Assembly: GCA_001769535.1 (NCBI GenBank)
Contig: MEOH01000011.1
Coordinates: 62,001 to 126,000 of the forward strand
Direction of reading: 5' to 3'
Length of the DNA stretch: 64,000 bases
Origin: Bacteroidetes bacterium GWF2_38_335
Lineage (GTDB): Bacteria > Bacteroidota > Bacteroidia > Bacteroidales > GWF2-38-335
The position numbers and the translations under genes are program-made. Below the pieces are notes generated by a model, which was given only the letters and a program-made list of their open reading frames with translations, was not told where the DNA came from and made no database searches. Below, one piece after another: positions 33,205 through 41,652 of the stretch. Position 1 is the first letter of the stretch. Every line of letters begins with the position of its first letter.

Positions 33205-33570
33205 ATGAAAAGATGGCTTGGTTTTTGCGTTAATAAATATATGGGAAACAAATTGACAATTATATTTTTATATGCTAAATTGCATTGTTTTAAAGCAGTT
33301 CTTTTTATTCTTGGATTGACAGTTGCAATAAGTTGTACTTCAAAAAAGAAAAGTTCAGAGGTTAACAATGATAAGTTAAACGACTCTGTGGCAAAGGTTG
33401 AGAAATTGGATACAGCTTCTCTGGTAGTAAAAAAAGACAGTTTATTACTGGATACTGCCAAAGTCAAGATAAAAGTGCAGCAAGAACAATATATAAAGGA
33501 AAACCACCCGGTTGCTTATGGTACCGGAGTTGATGAATATAAAGTAATAATAAAAAATGATGAAGATTAA
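33205..33570 (+). CDS. Small lipoprotein 1 of the radical SAM cluster
   Basis: A 121-residue protein; an ATG at 33241 would give 109 residues and a more standard signal. The lipobox is AISC followed by TSKKKSSE. The mature part is Lys/Asp/Ser-rich and probably disordered, ending HPVAYGTGVDEYKVIIKN, where YGTGV may be a weak version of the KYG motif seen in the next three proteins. Its end overlaps the following gene by 14 bp. I read it as a candidate substrate or relic of the rSAM/lipoprotein system. Confidence 0.65.
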   Translation: MKRWLGFCVNKYMGNKLTIIFLYAKLHCFKAVLFILGLTVAISCTSKKKSSEVNNDKLNDSVAKVEKLDTASLVVKKDSLLLDTAKVKIKVQQEQYIKENHPVAYGTGVDEYKVIIKNDED

Positions 33571-33880
33571 AATCATAAGGTTGCAATCACGTTTGTACCT
33601 GAAAGTTCTGACATATATGGGTATTATTGGTTTTTTTTCAATGACATCCTGCAAAGGATCTGAAAAAACTTCTGCCAAGGATGATACAGTAAAACCAGCC
33701 AAGGACTCCATTGCTGTTACCGTTAAAGATACAGTTGTTACTTATCCTGCTAATAAATACGGTATTCCGGTAAATTTTGAACCCATCAACAATCCAAATA
33801 ACGTACAACCCACAAAATACGGAGTGCAACCGGTAAATGAGATTGAAGTAAAATATGGTATACCCAATAACACCTATTGA
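33557..33880 (+). CDS. Small lipoprotein 2, three KYG motifs (rSAM-associated)
   Basis: A 107-residue protein with a lipobox ending MTSC and a Ser/Lys/Asp-rich linker. Its tail carries three repeats, NKYGIPVNF, TKYGVQPVN and VKYGIPNNTY, the last at the extreme C-terminus. This KYG[IV]P-type signature matches the family of putative lipoproteins associated with radical SAM enzymes in Bacteroidota. It overlaps the gene before it and is 2 bp from the next ATG. It is the strongest candidate for modification by the enzyme at 34261-35361. The modification is unknown. Confidence 0.75.
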   Translation: MMKIKIIRLQSRLYLKVLTYMGIIGFFSMTSCKGSEKTSAKDDTVKPAKDSIAVTVKDTVVTYPANKYGIPVNFEPINNPNNVQPTKYGVQPVNEIEVKYGIPNNTY

Positions 33881-33882
33881 TT

Positions 33883-34071
33883 ATGAAAATAATTTTAAAA
33901 TCAAAGTCAAATTTTTTCAGGCTAACCCTGGTTGTTGTCGGTTTGCTTACACTTTCATTGTCAGTTGCTTCCTGCCGCACCAATAAAAAACAAAAATACG
34001 GTGGTCCGCCTGTTGATTATAAAGCCTTAAACATTGTGGAAAAACACCTTGACAATAATTTTAATTCATGA
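33883..34071 (+). CDS. Small lipoprotein 3, one KYG motif (rSAM-associated)
   Basis: A 62-residue protein from ATG 33883 (a TTG two codons earlier is possible). The signal peptide ends SVASC, and directly after the lipidated Cys come RTNKKQKYGGPPVDYKALN and a short polar tail. The KYGGPP motif is thus only about 8 residues from the membrane anchor. Its stop overlaps the next ATG. A short, likely lineage-specific member of the rSAM-associated lipoprotein group. Confidence 0.7.
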   Translation: MKIILKSKSNFFRLTLVVVGLLTLSLSVASCRTNKKQKYGGPPVDYKALNIVEKHLDNNFNS

Positions 34072-34259
34072 TTATGAAGTCATTTAAAACAAAAATATTA
34101 CTACTCAGCAGTGCATTTCTTATTGTTCTTGTAACAGTTTTTACTGGCTGCCGTTCTAAAAAGTCTGTCAGTGTGAAATACGGTGTTGATATAAATTCAT
34201 ATATGCCAGTTCCTGAAAACAACCAGAATATCCCTACTGAAACAAAGAGCAAAGTATAA
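34068..34259 (+). CDS. Small lipoprotein 4, one KYG motif (rSAM-associated)
   Basis: A 63-residue protein starting at the ATG that overlaps the previous stop (ATGA); an ATG at 34074 is the alternative. The signal peptide ends VFTGC, followed by RSKKSVSVKYGVDINSYMPV and a polar tail. As in lipoprotein 3, the KYG motif is close to the lipid anchor. The stop codon ends 1 bp before the radical SAM start, so enzyme and peptide are surely co-expressed. Confidence 0.72.
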   Translation: MIMKSFKTKILLLSSAFLIVLVTVFTGCRSKKSVSVKYGVDINSYMPVPENNQNIPTETKSKV

Positions 34260-34260
34260 G

Positions 34261-35361
34261 ATGCGTATTCGACCTTCCTTTAAAAAACGTCTGGCATTAA
34301 ATGTCTTCAGAAGATACGTTAAAACCCAGGCAAAACTGCATGATCTGAATTATTTTTTCTGGGAATGTACCCTTCGTTGCAATATTAATTGCCAGCACTG
34401 TGGCAGCGACTGCCATAAAGATGTCGCCATACAGGACATGCCTGCGGAAGATTTTCTTAAAATTACCGCTCAGGTTGCAAAAAAATATAATCCAAATAAA
34501 ATAATGATTGTGATTACCGGTGGCGAACCCCTGGTAAGAAAGGATCTTGAACAGGTTGGATTGGAACTGTATAAACAAGGATATCCCTGGGGATTTGTTA
34601 CAAACGGGATTGCTCTTACACGAGAACGGTACACCAATTTACTGAAATCAGGACTCAGATCGGTTACTGTTAGTCTCGACGGAATGGAAGCGAGTCACAA
34701 TTGGCTGCGCGGACATAAAGATGGTTTTAATAAAGCGGTTGATGCAGTAAAATTGCTGGTTGGCACTAAAGATCTGGTTTTTGATGTGGTTACCTGTCTG
34801 AACCAACGTAATTTCAATGAACTGGAAAAGGTCAGGGATTTGCTGATTTCACTTGGTGTAAGAAAATGGCGAATTTTTACCATCGACCCAATCGGCAGAG
34901 CTAAAGAAAATCCTGAATTATTGGTAAATGATGAACAGTTTTTGTCTCTCATGGAGTTTATTAAAAAGACCAGGCAGGAAGGGAAAATCATTGCGTCTTT
35001 TGGCTGCGAGGGCTTTCTGGGCGAATTTGAAAATGAAGTGCGCGATGGCTTTGCCTATTGTCGTGCCGGAATAAATATATCATCCATCCTTGTTGACGGA
35101 TCCATTTCTGTTTGCCCGAACAACAGCCACAAAGTGGTGCAGGGCAATATTTATAAGGATGACTTTCTTGATGTTTGGGAAAATAAATATCAGCTCATGC
35201 GCGACAAATCCTGGGCAAAAAAAGGTGTTTGCAAAGATTGCCGGGAATTCAAATGGTGCAGAGGCAATGGCTTGCATTTATGGGATTTTGAAAATGATGA
35301 AGTGATGATTTGCCACTATCACAGAATGGAGGATGCCATTAAGCAAAGAGGGTTGAAGTAA
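34261..35361 (+). CDS. Radical SAM/SPASM enzyme of an rSAM/lipoprotein system
   Basis: A 366-residue protein. The radical SAM triad is C40, C44, C47 (RCNINCQHC), preceded by another Cys in FWECTLRC and followed by GSDCHK. The barrel shows VITGGEPLVRKDLEQVG, GFVTNGIAL and TVSLDGMEASHNWLRG. The C-terminus is a SPASM region with Cys at YCRAG, ISVCPNN, GVCKDCREFKWCRGN and ICHYH, enough for two auxiliary clusters. The sequence resembles the Bacteroidota rSAM enzymes found with small KYG lipoproteins (TIGR04133-like, from memory). It probably modifies the lipoproteins before export. Confidence 0.9.
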   Translation: MRIRPSFKKRLALNVFRRYVKTQAKLHDLNYFFWECTLRCNINCQHCGSDCHKDVAIQDMPAEDFLKITAQVAKKYNPNKIMIVITGGEPLVRKDLEQVGLELYKQGYPWGFVTNGIALTRERYTNLLKSGLRSVTVSLDGMEASHNWLRGHKDGFNKAVDAVKLLVGTKDLVFDVVTCLNQRNFNELEKVRDLLISLGVRKWRIFTIDPIGRAKENPELLVNDEQFLSLMEFIKKTRQEGKIIASFGCEGFLGEFENEVRDGFAYCRAGINISSILVDGSISVCPNNSHKVVQGNIYKDDFLDVWENKYQLMRDKSWAKKGVCKDCREFKWCRGNGLHLWDFENDEVMICHYHRMEDAIKQRGLK

Positions 35362-35376
35362 TTTATATTTGAATTT

Positions 35377-36750
35377 TTATGGAGCAATAACTACTTCTTT
35401 TTCAGTAAGTTCTTCCTTAATCACATTTTTCTTTTTCCATCGTCCGGTTTTGTAATACAGGAAAGTTAATAAAACACCCAGTGCCCATGCAATTGGAATT
35501 GACCACCAGATACCGTGAACACCAATATCGGTTTTTGAAAGATAATTTGCCAGAGGAATGCGTACTGCCCAAAGTGCGAACAGCGTAATGAACATTGGAA
35601 TCAACGTGTCTCCAGCACCTCTGAGCACTCCGCCAATCACAAACATCGTGGTAAACAAAACGTAAAAAGAACTTACAATAATTAAATATTCATGGCCTAT
35701 TGTTATAACAGCAGGATCATCTGAAAACATACCCATCATAGATTCCCCGAAAAATACCATTGTTGCCGTTATGATCAAAGCAAAAATCGTGGTCATTAAC
35801 AGGGTGACATAAAACCCTTTTCTAACTCTGTCAAGTTTTCCTGCACCAATATTCTGACTAACAAAAATGGACAGTGCTGCAGCAAAATTCATGGCAGGCA
35901 TACCGGCCAAAGCATCAAGTCTGCTTGCTGATCCGAATGCAGCAATAACTGTTTCTCCAAACGGGTTAATGATCCAGAGCATAGCCAGCATGCTAAACCC
36001 TACCAAAGCCGACTGTGCCCCGGTGGGCAGGCCGATTTCAATGGCTTTTCTAGTAATGTATTTATCAAATCGCAAACGGTCAAATGAGAATCTGATAATC
36101 TTATGTGTTTTGTTCAGGTAAATAATTGAAGCAATGAAAACCGCACCTTGCGAAATAATTGTTGCTAAAGCAGCCCACTCAATGCCCCACTTTAAAACAA
36201 TGATAAAAAGCCATTCGAGGATGATGTTGAGTACAGCTGCCACAATCATCAGATATAACGGAGTCTTCGAGTCTCCGATTCCACGCAGGATTGCTGAAAT
36301 ACCATGGAAACCAAAAAATGCAATAACGCCCATGAAATACACCTGAACATACCTTACAGCCAATGGCATCACATTTTCGGGCACATTGACAAGGTTAAAG
36401 ATCGGTTCGGCAATAAAAACACCCAAGATTGAAACACAGATCGATGTAACGAAAATTACCACCAGCATGGTGTCGATGGTTAGTTTGACCTTTTCAATCT
36501 GCTTTGCTCCAAAATACTGTGCTATAATGATGTTAAAGCCCATGGCAATGCCAATAATCAGGGCAATCAGTGAGAAAATAATGTGAAAGGAATTTGTGAT
36601 TGCAGCTATTCCGGGCTCTCCTATATGCGAATTCCCGATTATCACAAGGTCAATTATGGAATAGGCCTGTTGAAAAAGGTTTGCAATGAGCATGGGCATT
36701 GCAAATTTGAAAATCAATCCGGATTCTTTTCCAACCGTTAAGTCTTTCAT
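35377..36750 (-). CDS. MATE-family multidrug/sodium antiporter
   Basis: A 457-residue protein with about twelve transmembrane helices in two related halves. It begins MKDLTVGKESGLIFKFAMPM and LIANLFQQAYSIIDLVIIG, the typical MATE start, with GFHGISAILRGIGDSKTPLY at the end of the first half and VIGGVLRGAGDTLIPM in the second. I chose the ATG at 36750 because a -7 box (TACTTTTG, complement 36769-36776) lies directly upstream and would overlap a longer start at 36771. It exports drugs or metabolites using a cation gradient. It ends convergently with the radical SAM gene. Confidence 0.93.
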   Translation of the reverse strand: MKDLTVGKESGLIFKFAMPMLIANLFQQAYSIIDLVIIGNSHIGEPGIAAITNSFHIIFSLIALIIGIAMGFNIIIAQYFGAKQIEKVKLTIDTMLVVIFVTSICVSILGVFIAEPIFNLVNVPENVMPLAVRYVQVYFMGVIAFFGFHGISAILRGIGDSKTPLYLMIVAAVLNIILEWLFIIVLKWGIEWAALATIISQGAVFIASIIYLNKTHKIIRFSFDRLRFDKYITRKAIEIGLPTGAQSALVGFSMLAMLWIINPFGETVIAAFGSASRLDALAGMPAMNFAAALSIFVSQNIGAGKLDRVRKGFYVTLLMTTIFALIITATMVFFGESMMGMFSDDPAVITIGHEYLIIVSSFYVLFTTMFVIGGVLRGAGDTLIPMFITLFALWAVRIPLANYLSKTDIGVHGIWWSIPIAWALGVLLTFLYYKTGRWKKKNVIKEELTEKEVVIAP

Positions 36751-36768
36751 AAACCATAAAACAGTTTG

Positions 36769-36776
36769 CAAAAGTA
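36769..36776 (-). promoter_or_regulatory. Candidate -7 box (TACTTTTG) for the MATE gene
   Basis: An exact TAnnTTTG match on the minus strand lies 18 bp before the ATG at 36750. No clear -33 TTTG is seen. It argues for the shorter start of the MATE protein. Confidence 0.4.
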
Positions 36777-36810
36777 AGACTTATTTTTTCTTGGGAATGA
36801 ATATTTCCGT

Positions 36811-36846
36811 AAAAAAGAAAGAGACACATGATTTTGTGTCTCTTTT
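36811..36846 (-). terminator. Rho-independent terminator after the fusion oxidoreductase
   Basis: An 11-bp stem, AAAGAGACACA (36818-36828) with TGTGTCTCTTT (36835-36845), is followed on the minus strand by a T-rich run (36811-36817 complement). It lies 25 bp past the stop of the gene ending at 36871. Confidence 0.85.
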
Positions 36847-36870
36847 ATTTGTTTAGTGTCTGATAATATG

Positions 36871-39800
36871 CTATTTAAAAGCCTTTTCCGGTAATCCGTC
36901 GCCTGAAAGTTTTAACCTTTCGAAATATGCTGGCACAGGTTTTCCGAGTGCTTTATCAACATACATTTTGGCAAGGTACTGACCAAGCATGAAACCCTGT
37001 CCACGCAACCCAACAAACAATCCAAGTTCATTGTCAAGAATCATTCGGGGTTCAACGTAATAACCCGACCAGACTGCCTGGTATCCAACTGATGAAAGCT
37101 CTGGAATCCAGTCAACAAAAACTTCAGAAGCAATTTCAATAAACTCTTTACTGTTTATTTTCAAATTTTTATCTGCTTCCATGTATTCGTTGATAGGAGA
37201 GGCACAACCAATAATCTGACCGGTTTCAGCAAGCTGCTGGCCATAAACTGCTCCAAATCCTTTATATTTTCTGCGGTCGATGAGCATGTTCAAAGGCTTA
37301 CCGTTTACACCCATCATTGGGAGTCTTCGTGTTATAAACGCCTGATGCTTAACAGGAAATAGTCCTGTTTCAATTCCCAGTTTTCCGGCAAATTTATTTG
37401 CCTCAGGTCCCAAAGCATTGACAAAAACATCAGCATGATATTCAATATATTCTTTGCTATGATTCTGAACAAGAACAACATAGCTATTGCCTGATTTGTG
37501 AAGGTCAATAAGGGCACAATCTTCCAATACTGAACCTCCCGCATTGATTCCTATTTTTCTGATCAGGTCAACTACTTTGCCCGGAGTGGCCTGCCAGCAG
37601 TCTTTTGTAATTAAAGCTGCAGAGTATTTATCAAGATTGGGATTAATAAATGGCGATATCTGTGATTTAAAATCCTTCGGTCCGATCATTCGTGCATCCG
37701 ACCATGCCATTGAGGCTTCCAGCGCCTTATAGGTAGCTTCATCATGCGCAAAGTTTACATATTCGATGGAATGAAAATCAATATTTGACACCTTTTGCAG
37801 GGATTTGAAAATTTCAAGGTTGTTTTTCGCAATGTCAGAGAGTTCGGGTACTGAGAAAGCCGGACGACCGCCTGCAATATTTCTCCATGAAGCACCCCTG
37901 CCTTCGTTAATAAGGATAGGTTTTTTACCTGCTTCGGCAAAATATCTGAAAAGGGCAGAGCCACCAATACCACCACCTGCAATCAGAACTTCGGTTTTAA
38001 CAATTTTATTTGTTTTTCCGGTAGCGCTGGTAATAATTTTTTCTTCCCTGTTTTGAGGATACAATTCGCCCATGCTCAGCTGGTTAGACAGTGGTCCGCG
38101 CGGAGTGGCATCACCCACAATGGTAATCCCGTAATCCCTGATTTTTTGTTTCAAACGGGGAATACATCTTTTTCCGCGGCATGCACCCATTCCCAAACGG
38201 GTAGTATGTTTTATTTCATCAACCGAAATGAACTTACGGTCACCAACTATTTTTACTATGTCCTCAAGTTTTACATCATCACAATGGCAGATATAAGATT
38301 CTGTTTTTACAGGCTCATGCGATTTAAACTGAATTTTCTCAGGGTATTTCTCTTTGAGAATAAAACCGCGCACATCCATAAGTTTCTCGCCATGTACATC
38401 ATAAGATTTTACTCTGGCAATATGGGTTTTATTTGACTTTCGGAGAACTTTTTCAATTACCCCTTCACCAAGTCTTTTTCCATTATTATCAACAAGAAAA
38501 ACCTTTGAATGTTCTTCCATATCAAACTCAATGGGGAGGAAAAGCCAGTCTTTTTTGAGGTTGTATCCGAAAATTGCGAGCCCTGGACATTGGTAAACAC
38601 AATCCATACAGCCAATACATTTATCAAAATCGATTTGGGGAACAGTACTGGTCGATGATTTGGTAATTGCTCCGTGCGGACAGGCAAATGCGCATGGATT
38701 GCATGCAAAACCGTAAATACAATCTATAAGAACAAAAGGTTTAGCTTCAGCCCTTTCAGGTGAAGGCAGGTAAGCATCATCGATAATTTTTACCGGATGT
38801 TGTTGGGAATCAATATATTCTTTTGAAACGGTAAGATAATCATGGTAATTGTACCTTACTTTCATGCTTTCAAAAATTTCAAAAGCAGCTTGTTTTCCTC
38901 TTAAAACAGCCGAGGTACCTTCTCCAATTCTTATTGCATCACCAACTCCGAAACAATCTCTTCCAAAAACCTCATTTCCTTTAATGAGCAGTTGATCATC
39001 GGGAACAAGTCCGGTACATATATTGATAACATCAATTCCATCAATGATTTTTTCGGTACCTGGAATGGGTTTGAAGTTTTTACATTCCGCAACAACCGCT
39101 CCGGTAATACCATCGTGGGTTTTATTGGGAATTGCTTCGATGAGAATATGTGATAAAATTACAGGAATACCCTGTCTTCGCACCCTGTTTGCCTGAACCG
39201 GAAAGCCACCTTCCTTGTCCTGAGCTTCGATGATTGCTTTCACATTAGCTCCTGCCTGAAGCAACTGATATGAAGTAAGGTAACCTATGTTTCCTGCACC
39301 AACGGTTAAAACGTTTTTGCCCAGCAGTGTAAGTTCGTTGTTCATCATTTTTTGTACAACTGCTGCGGTGTAAACTCCGGGAAGGTCATCATTTTCAAAT
39401 GCCGGCATAAAAGGAACTGCTCCCGTTGCAACGATCAGATGGTTACAGTCAACATAGAAAATTTCATCAGTTTCGATGTTTTTAACAGCAACCCTTTTAC
39501 CCTGAAGAATATCCCATACGGTAGAATTAAGGAAGATGCCCTCGTGGTTGTCGCCGGCTAGAGTTTTTGCGATATCAAACCCGCGCATACCGCCAAATTT
39601 TTTCTCTTTCTCAAAGAAAAAAAACTGATGGGTTTGCATAAGAAACTGTCCGCCGATTTTATCATTATTATCGATGACAATATTTGAAATATTTAACTTA
39701 TTAAGTTCCTCACGTGCAGCCAATCCGGCTGGTCCGGCCCCAATAATCACCACTTCGGTGCGGAATACATTAACCGGTGAATCTTTTTTGATGAGGTTGA

Positions 39801-40101
39801 ATTGAGGAGTAAAGTCGGCCGGAATTTCCTTTACCTCTTTAACGTTGTCAATTTTTGTGATACAGATCCTTTTTATTTGACCATCGACAAGCATTTCGCA
39901 GGCGCCGCATTTTCCGATGCCGCATTCCAGACTTCTGTTGCGGTGGTGTATGGAGTGGGAGTGAACAGGAAAGCCTGCCTGGTGAAGGGCTGCGGCAATA
40001 GTGAATCCTTTTTCTCCTGTAACGGTTTTGCCATCAAAGGAGAAAGATATTTTCTCAGGAATTCCAACTTCAATAATCGGATGTTTCGAAATCTTATACA
40101 T
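36871..40101 (-). CDS. HcnABC/proline-dehydrogenase-type fused FAD oxidoreductase
   Basis: A 1076-residue cytoplasmic flavoprotein that joins modules usually made as separate subunits. Residues ~15-95 are a 2Fe-2S domain (C60, C65, C68, C80), as in HcnA. Residues ~113-430 are an FAD/NAD-type oxidoreductase (GAGPAG 121-126, second dinucleotide loop GAGNIG near 268), as in HcnB. Two 4Fe-4S motifs follow (C461/467/470/474 and C495/498/501/505). A BFD-like 2Fe-2S site has C605, C607, C641 and C646. Residues ~703-1065 are a D-amino-acid-oxidase-like FAD domain (GGGIGG), as in HcnC. Likely substrates are amino acids, opines or proline derivatives. Cyanide production is not implied. Confidence 0.88.
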   Translation of the reverse strand: MYKISKHPIIEVGIPEKISFSFDGKTVTGEKGFTIAAALHQAGFPVHSHSIHHRNRSLECGIGKCGACEMLVDGQIKRICITKIDNVKEVKEIPADFTPQFNLIKKDSPVNVFRTEVVIIGAGPAGLAAREELNKLNISNIVIDNNDKIGGQFLMQTHQFFFFEKEKKFGGMRGFDIAKTLAGDNHEGIFLNSTVWDILQGKRVAVKNIETDEIFYVDCNHLIVATGAVPFMPAFENDDLPGVYTAAVVQKMMNNELTLLGKNVLTVGAGNIGYLTSYQLLQAGANVKAIIEAQDKEGGFPVQANRVRRQGIPVILSHILIEAIPNKTHDGITGAVVAECKNFKPIPGTEKIIDGIDVINICTGLVPDDQLLIKGNEVFGRDCFGVGDAIRIGEGTSAVLRGKQAAFEIFESMKVRYNYHDYLTVSKEYIDSQQHPVKIIDDAYLPSPERAEAKPFVLIDCIYGFACNPCAFACPHGAITKSSTSTVPQIDFDKCIGCMDCVYQCPGLAIFGYNLKKDWLFLPIEFDMEEHSKVFLVDNNGKRLGEGVIEKVLRKSNKTHIARVKSYDVHGEKLMDVRGFILKEKYPEKIQFKSHEPVKTESYICHCDDVKLEDIVKIVGDRKFISVDEIKHTTRLGMGACRGKRCIPRLKQKIRDYGITIVGDATPRGPLSNQLSMGELYPQNREEKIITSATGKTNKIVKTEVLIAGGGIGGSALFRYFAEAGKKPILINEGRGASWRNIAGGRPAFSVPELSDIAKNNLEIFKSLQKVSNIDFHSIEYVNFAHDEATYKALEASMAWSDARMIGPKDFKSQISPFINPNLDKYSAALITKDCWQATPGKVVDLIRKIGINAGGSVLEDCALIDLHKSGNSYVVLVQNHSKEYIEYHADVFVNALGPEANKFAGKLGIETGLFPVKHQAFITRRLPMMGVNGKPLNMLIDRRKYKGFGAVYGQQLAETGQIIGCASPINEYMEADKNLKINSKEFIEIASEVFVDWIPELSSVGYQAVWSGYYVEPRMILDNELGLFVGLRGQGFMLGQYLAKMYVDKALGKPVPAYFERLKLSGDGLPEKAFK

Positions 40102-40220
40102 ATAACCTCATTTACAATAAGTTAATCAAAAAAGAACGAAAATTCAAAATTCAGCAAAAATACCATTATTAATAATGATAAAGGTCATTATTGGCTATGA
40201 TTTTAAACAGTAATGAAAAC

Positions 40221-41099
40221 CTAATAAAAAAGAGGAATAATGAACTTTATAGGAACCTGATAACTGACTCTGACTAATCTATTGTGCTGAATCCCCGGAA
40301 CCCAAAGAGGCATTTTTCCAACGACTTTTTTTGCTTCCTGGTCAAGAATAGGATGAACAGATTTTAATATTACAATTTCGCACACTTTTCCGGTTGTATC
40401 AATTTGAAAACCAACCATTACGGTGCCTTTTAAATTTTTATTAAGAGCCTCTTCAGGATATTTGGAATTGGCTGATAAAAAGTCAATAAGCCCTGAATTA
40501 CCCCCCGGAAATTCGGGAAACCTGTTTAAAATGCAAGAATCCTTTTTTGCACCATTTTGATCGAAACATTCATAACTCAGCAAAGAATTATCTAGGTATG
40601 TCTCTTTAGAACATATTCCGCCATCTTTATAATAGTAAACCCATAAGCCATTTTGTTTTCCTTCCTCATAGTACCCTTCAGATTCAGTATTACCATTTTC
40701 GTAATAACTTATGTATTTCCCAACAAAGAGTCCTTTATTAAAATTTTTTATTGATGATATTTTTCCGGATTCAAAAAAATCCTGACACTCGCCTGAATAT
40801 TTATTTTTTAATAAAGTGCACTTTTTTTTGACATTTCCGTTTGAGTAATAATATGTGTAATCACCCGTTCTGTTTTTTTGCTTTTTCGTCTTGCTGATTG
40901 CCAACATCTGAATTTGACCATTCCGGAAATAATCCTTTATAACCCAGGCAGAATCATTTTTAAAACATTGTCTGTAATATACCCGTTTTTTGAAGGAAGT
41001 TTTTTCCCAGTGTTCATCAAAGTAAGAATATGTAGTATCTTGTGAATAAACATTATTTGTTAAAAAAATAAGAGAAATTAGAATGAAGATATATTTCAT
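40221..41099 (-). CDS. YwqK-repeat protein with TonB C-terminal domain
   Basis: A 292-residue exported protein (signal peptide MKYIFILISLIFLTNNVYSQ) starting at ATG 41099. Residues ~50-185 hold tandem MORN/YwqK-type repeats (YRQCFKNDSAWVIKDYFRNG, then SNGNVKKK, ESGKISSIKNF, YYENGNTESEGYYEEGKQNG). Residues ~205-290 match the TonB C-terminal fold (FPGGNSGLIDFLSANSKYPE, then GTVMVGFQIDTTGKV and PLWVPGIQHNRLVRVSYQVP). There is no long Pro-rich spacer, so energy coupling to receptors is doubtful. Such fusions are frequent in Bacteroidota and their role is unclear. Confidence 0.82.
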   Translation of the reverse strand: MKYIFILISLIFLTNNVYSQDTTYSYFDEHWEKTSFKKRVYYRQCFKNDSAWVIKDYFRNGQIQMLAISKTKKQKNRTGDYTYYYSNGNVKKKCTLLKNKYSGECQDFFESGKISSIKNFNKGLFVGKYISYYENGNTESEGYYEEGKQNGLWVYYYKDGGICSKETYLDNSLLSYECFDQNGAKKDSCILNRFPEFPGGNSGLIDFLSANSKYPEEALNKNLKGTVMVGFQIDTTGKVCEIVILKSVHPILDQEAKKVVGKMPLWVPGIQHNRLVRVSYQVPIKFIIPLFY

Positions 41100-41117
41100 A
41101 TGCAAAACGAGTTATAA

Positions 41118-41642
41118 TTAAATATTCTCCTTATAACTTTTAGCCAAAAAAGCCATCATCCCGCTAACAGTAGCTAAAGCCGACAGGGTTTCCTGAGATA
41201 TTTGTTTTCCTTTAAGCCGAAGCATCAGCACGCCATACAGCATGTTTAATGCATACTCAATTTCTGATTGGTTTTTTTCTATTGATTTTTCTTTGATTTT
41301 TTTAATGTTTACAGCTGCCCATGCATAAAGTTCATGATATTTGGCTTGGTCTTTATTTTTTATCAGTTGTTCATGTTTTTTTTGAAGGGAATTTACAATT
41401 TCATTCAGGTAACTTAAATGGCCTGTTTTGGTCAGTCCTTCCTGCTTCATGCTGATGATCAGTTCTGAATACCATTCGGTAATTTCATCAAGGGTTTTTC
41501 TGTTTTCCTTGTATCCTGAGATAACTTTATCATACAGCAGGTTTATGTCAAAATTTGAAGCCCTGATTAAATCTTCTAGCTGCCACATGTACAGCAGGTA
41601 TTCGACAATATTTGTTTGTTTTTTTTGGTTTGCAATGAGCAT
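41118..41642 (-). CDS. DUF4924 family protein
   Basis: A 174-residue, all-helical cytoplasmic protein beginning MLIANQKKQTNIVEYLLYMW, then QLEDLIRASNFDINLLYDKV and EWYSELIISMKQEGLTKTGH, which matches the DUF4924 family of Bacteroidota. Function unknown. It lies 10 bp after the RDD-protein gene on the same strand and 18 bp before the YwqK gene, so these three minus-strand genes may be one transcript. Confidence 0.8.
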   Translation of the reverse strand: MLIANQKKQTNIVEYLLYMWQLEDLIRASNFDINLLYDKVISGYKENRKTLDEITEWYSELIISMKQEGLTKTGHLSYLNEIVNSLQKKHEQLIKNKDQAKYHELYAWAAVNIKKIKEKSIEKNQSEIEYALNMLYGVLMLRLKGKQISQETLSALATVSGMMAFLAKSYKENI

Positions 41643-41652
41643 CGTATTCTTT

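Noticed and set aside
36871-40101. Calling the fused oxidoreductase a hydrogen cyanide synthase
   Set aside because: The subunit types match HcnABC, but the same set occurs in proline, hydroxyproline and opine dehydrogenases, and extra 4Fe-4S motifs are present; the substrate cannot be decided.
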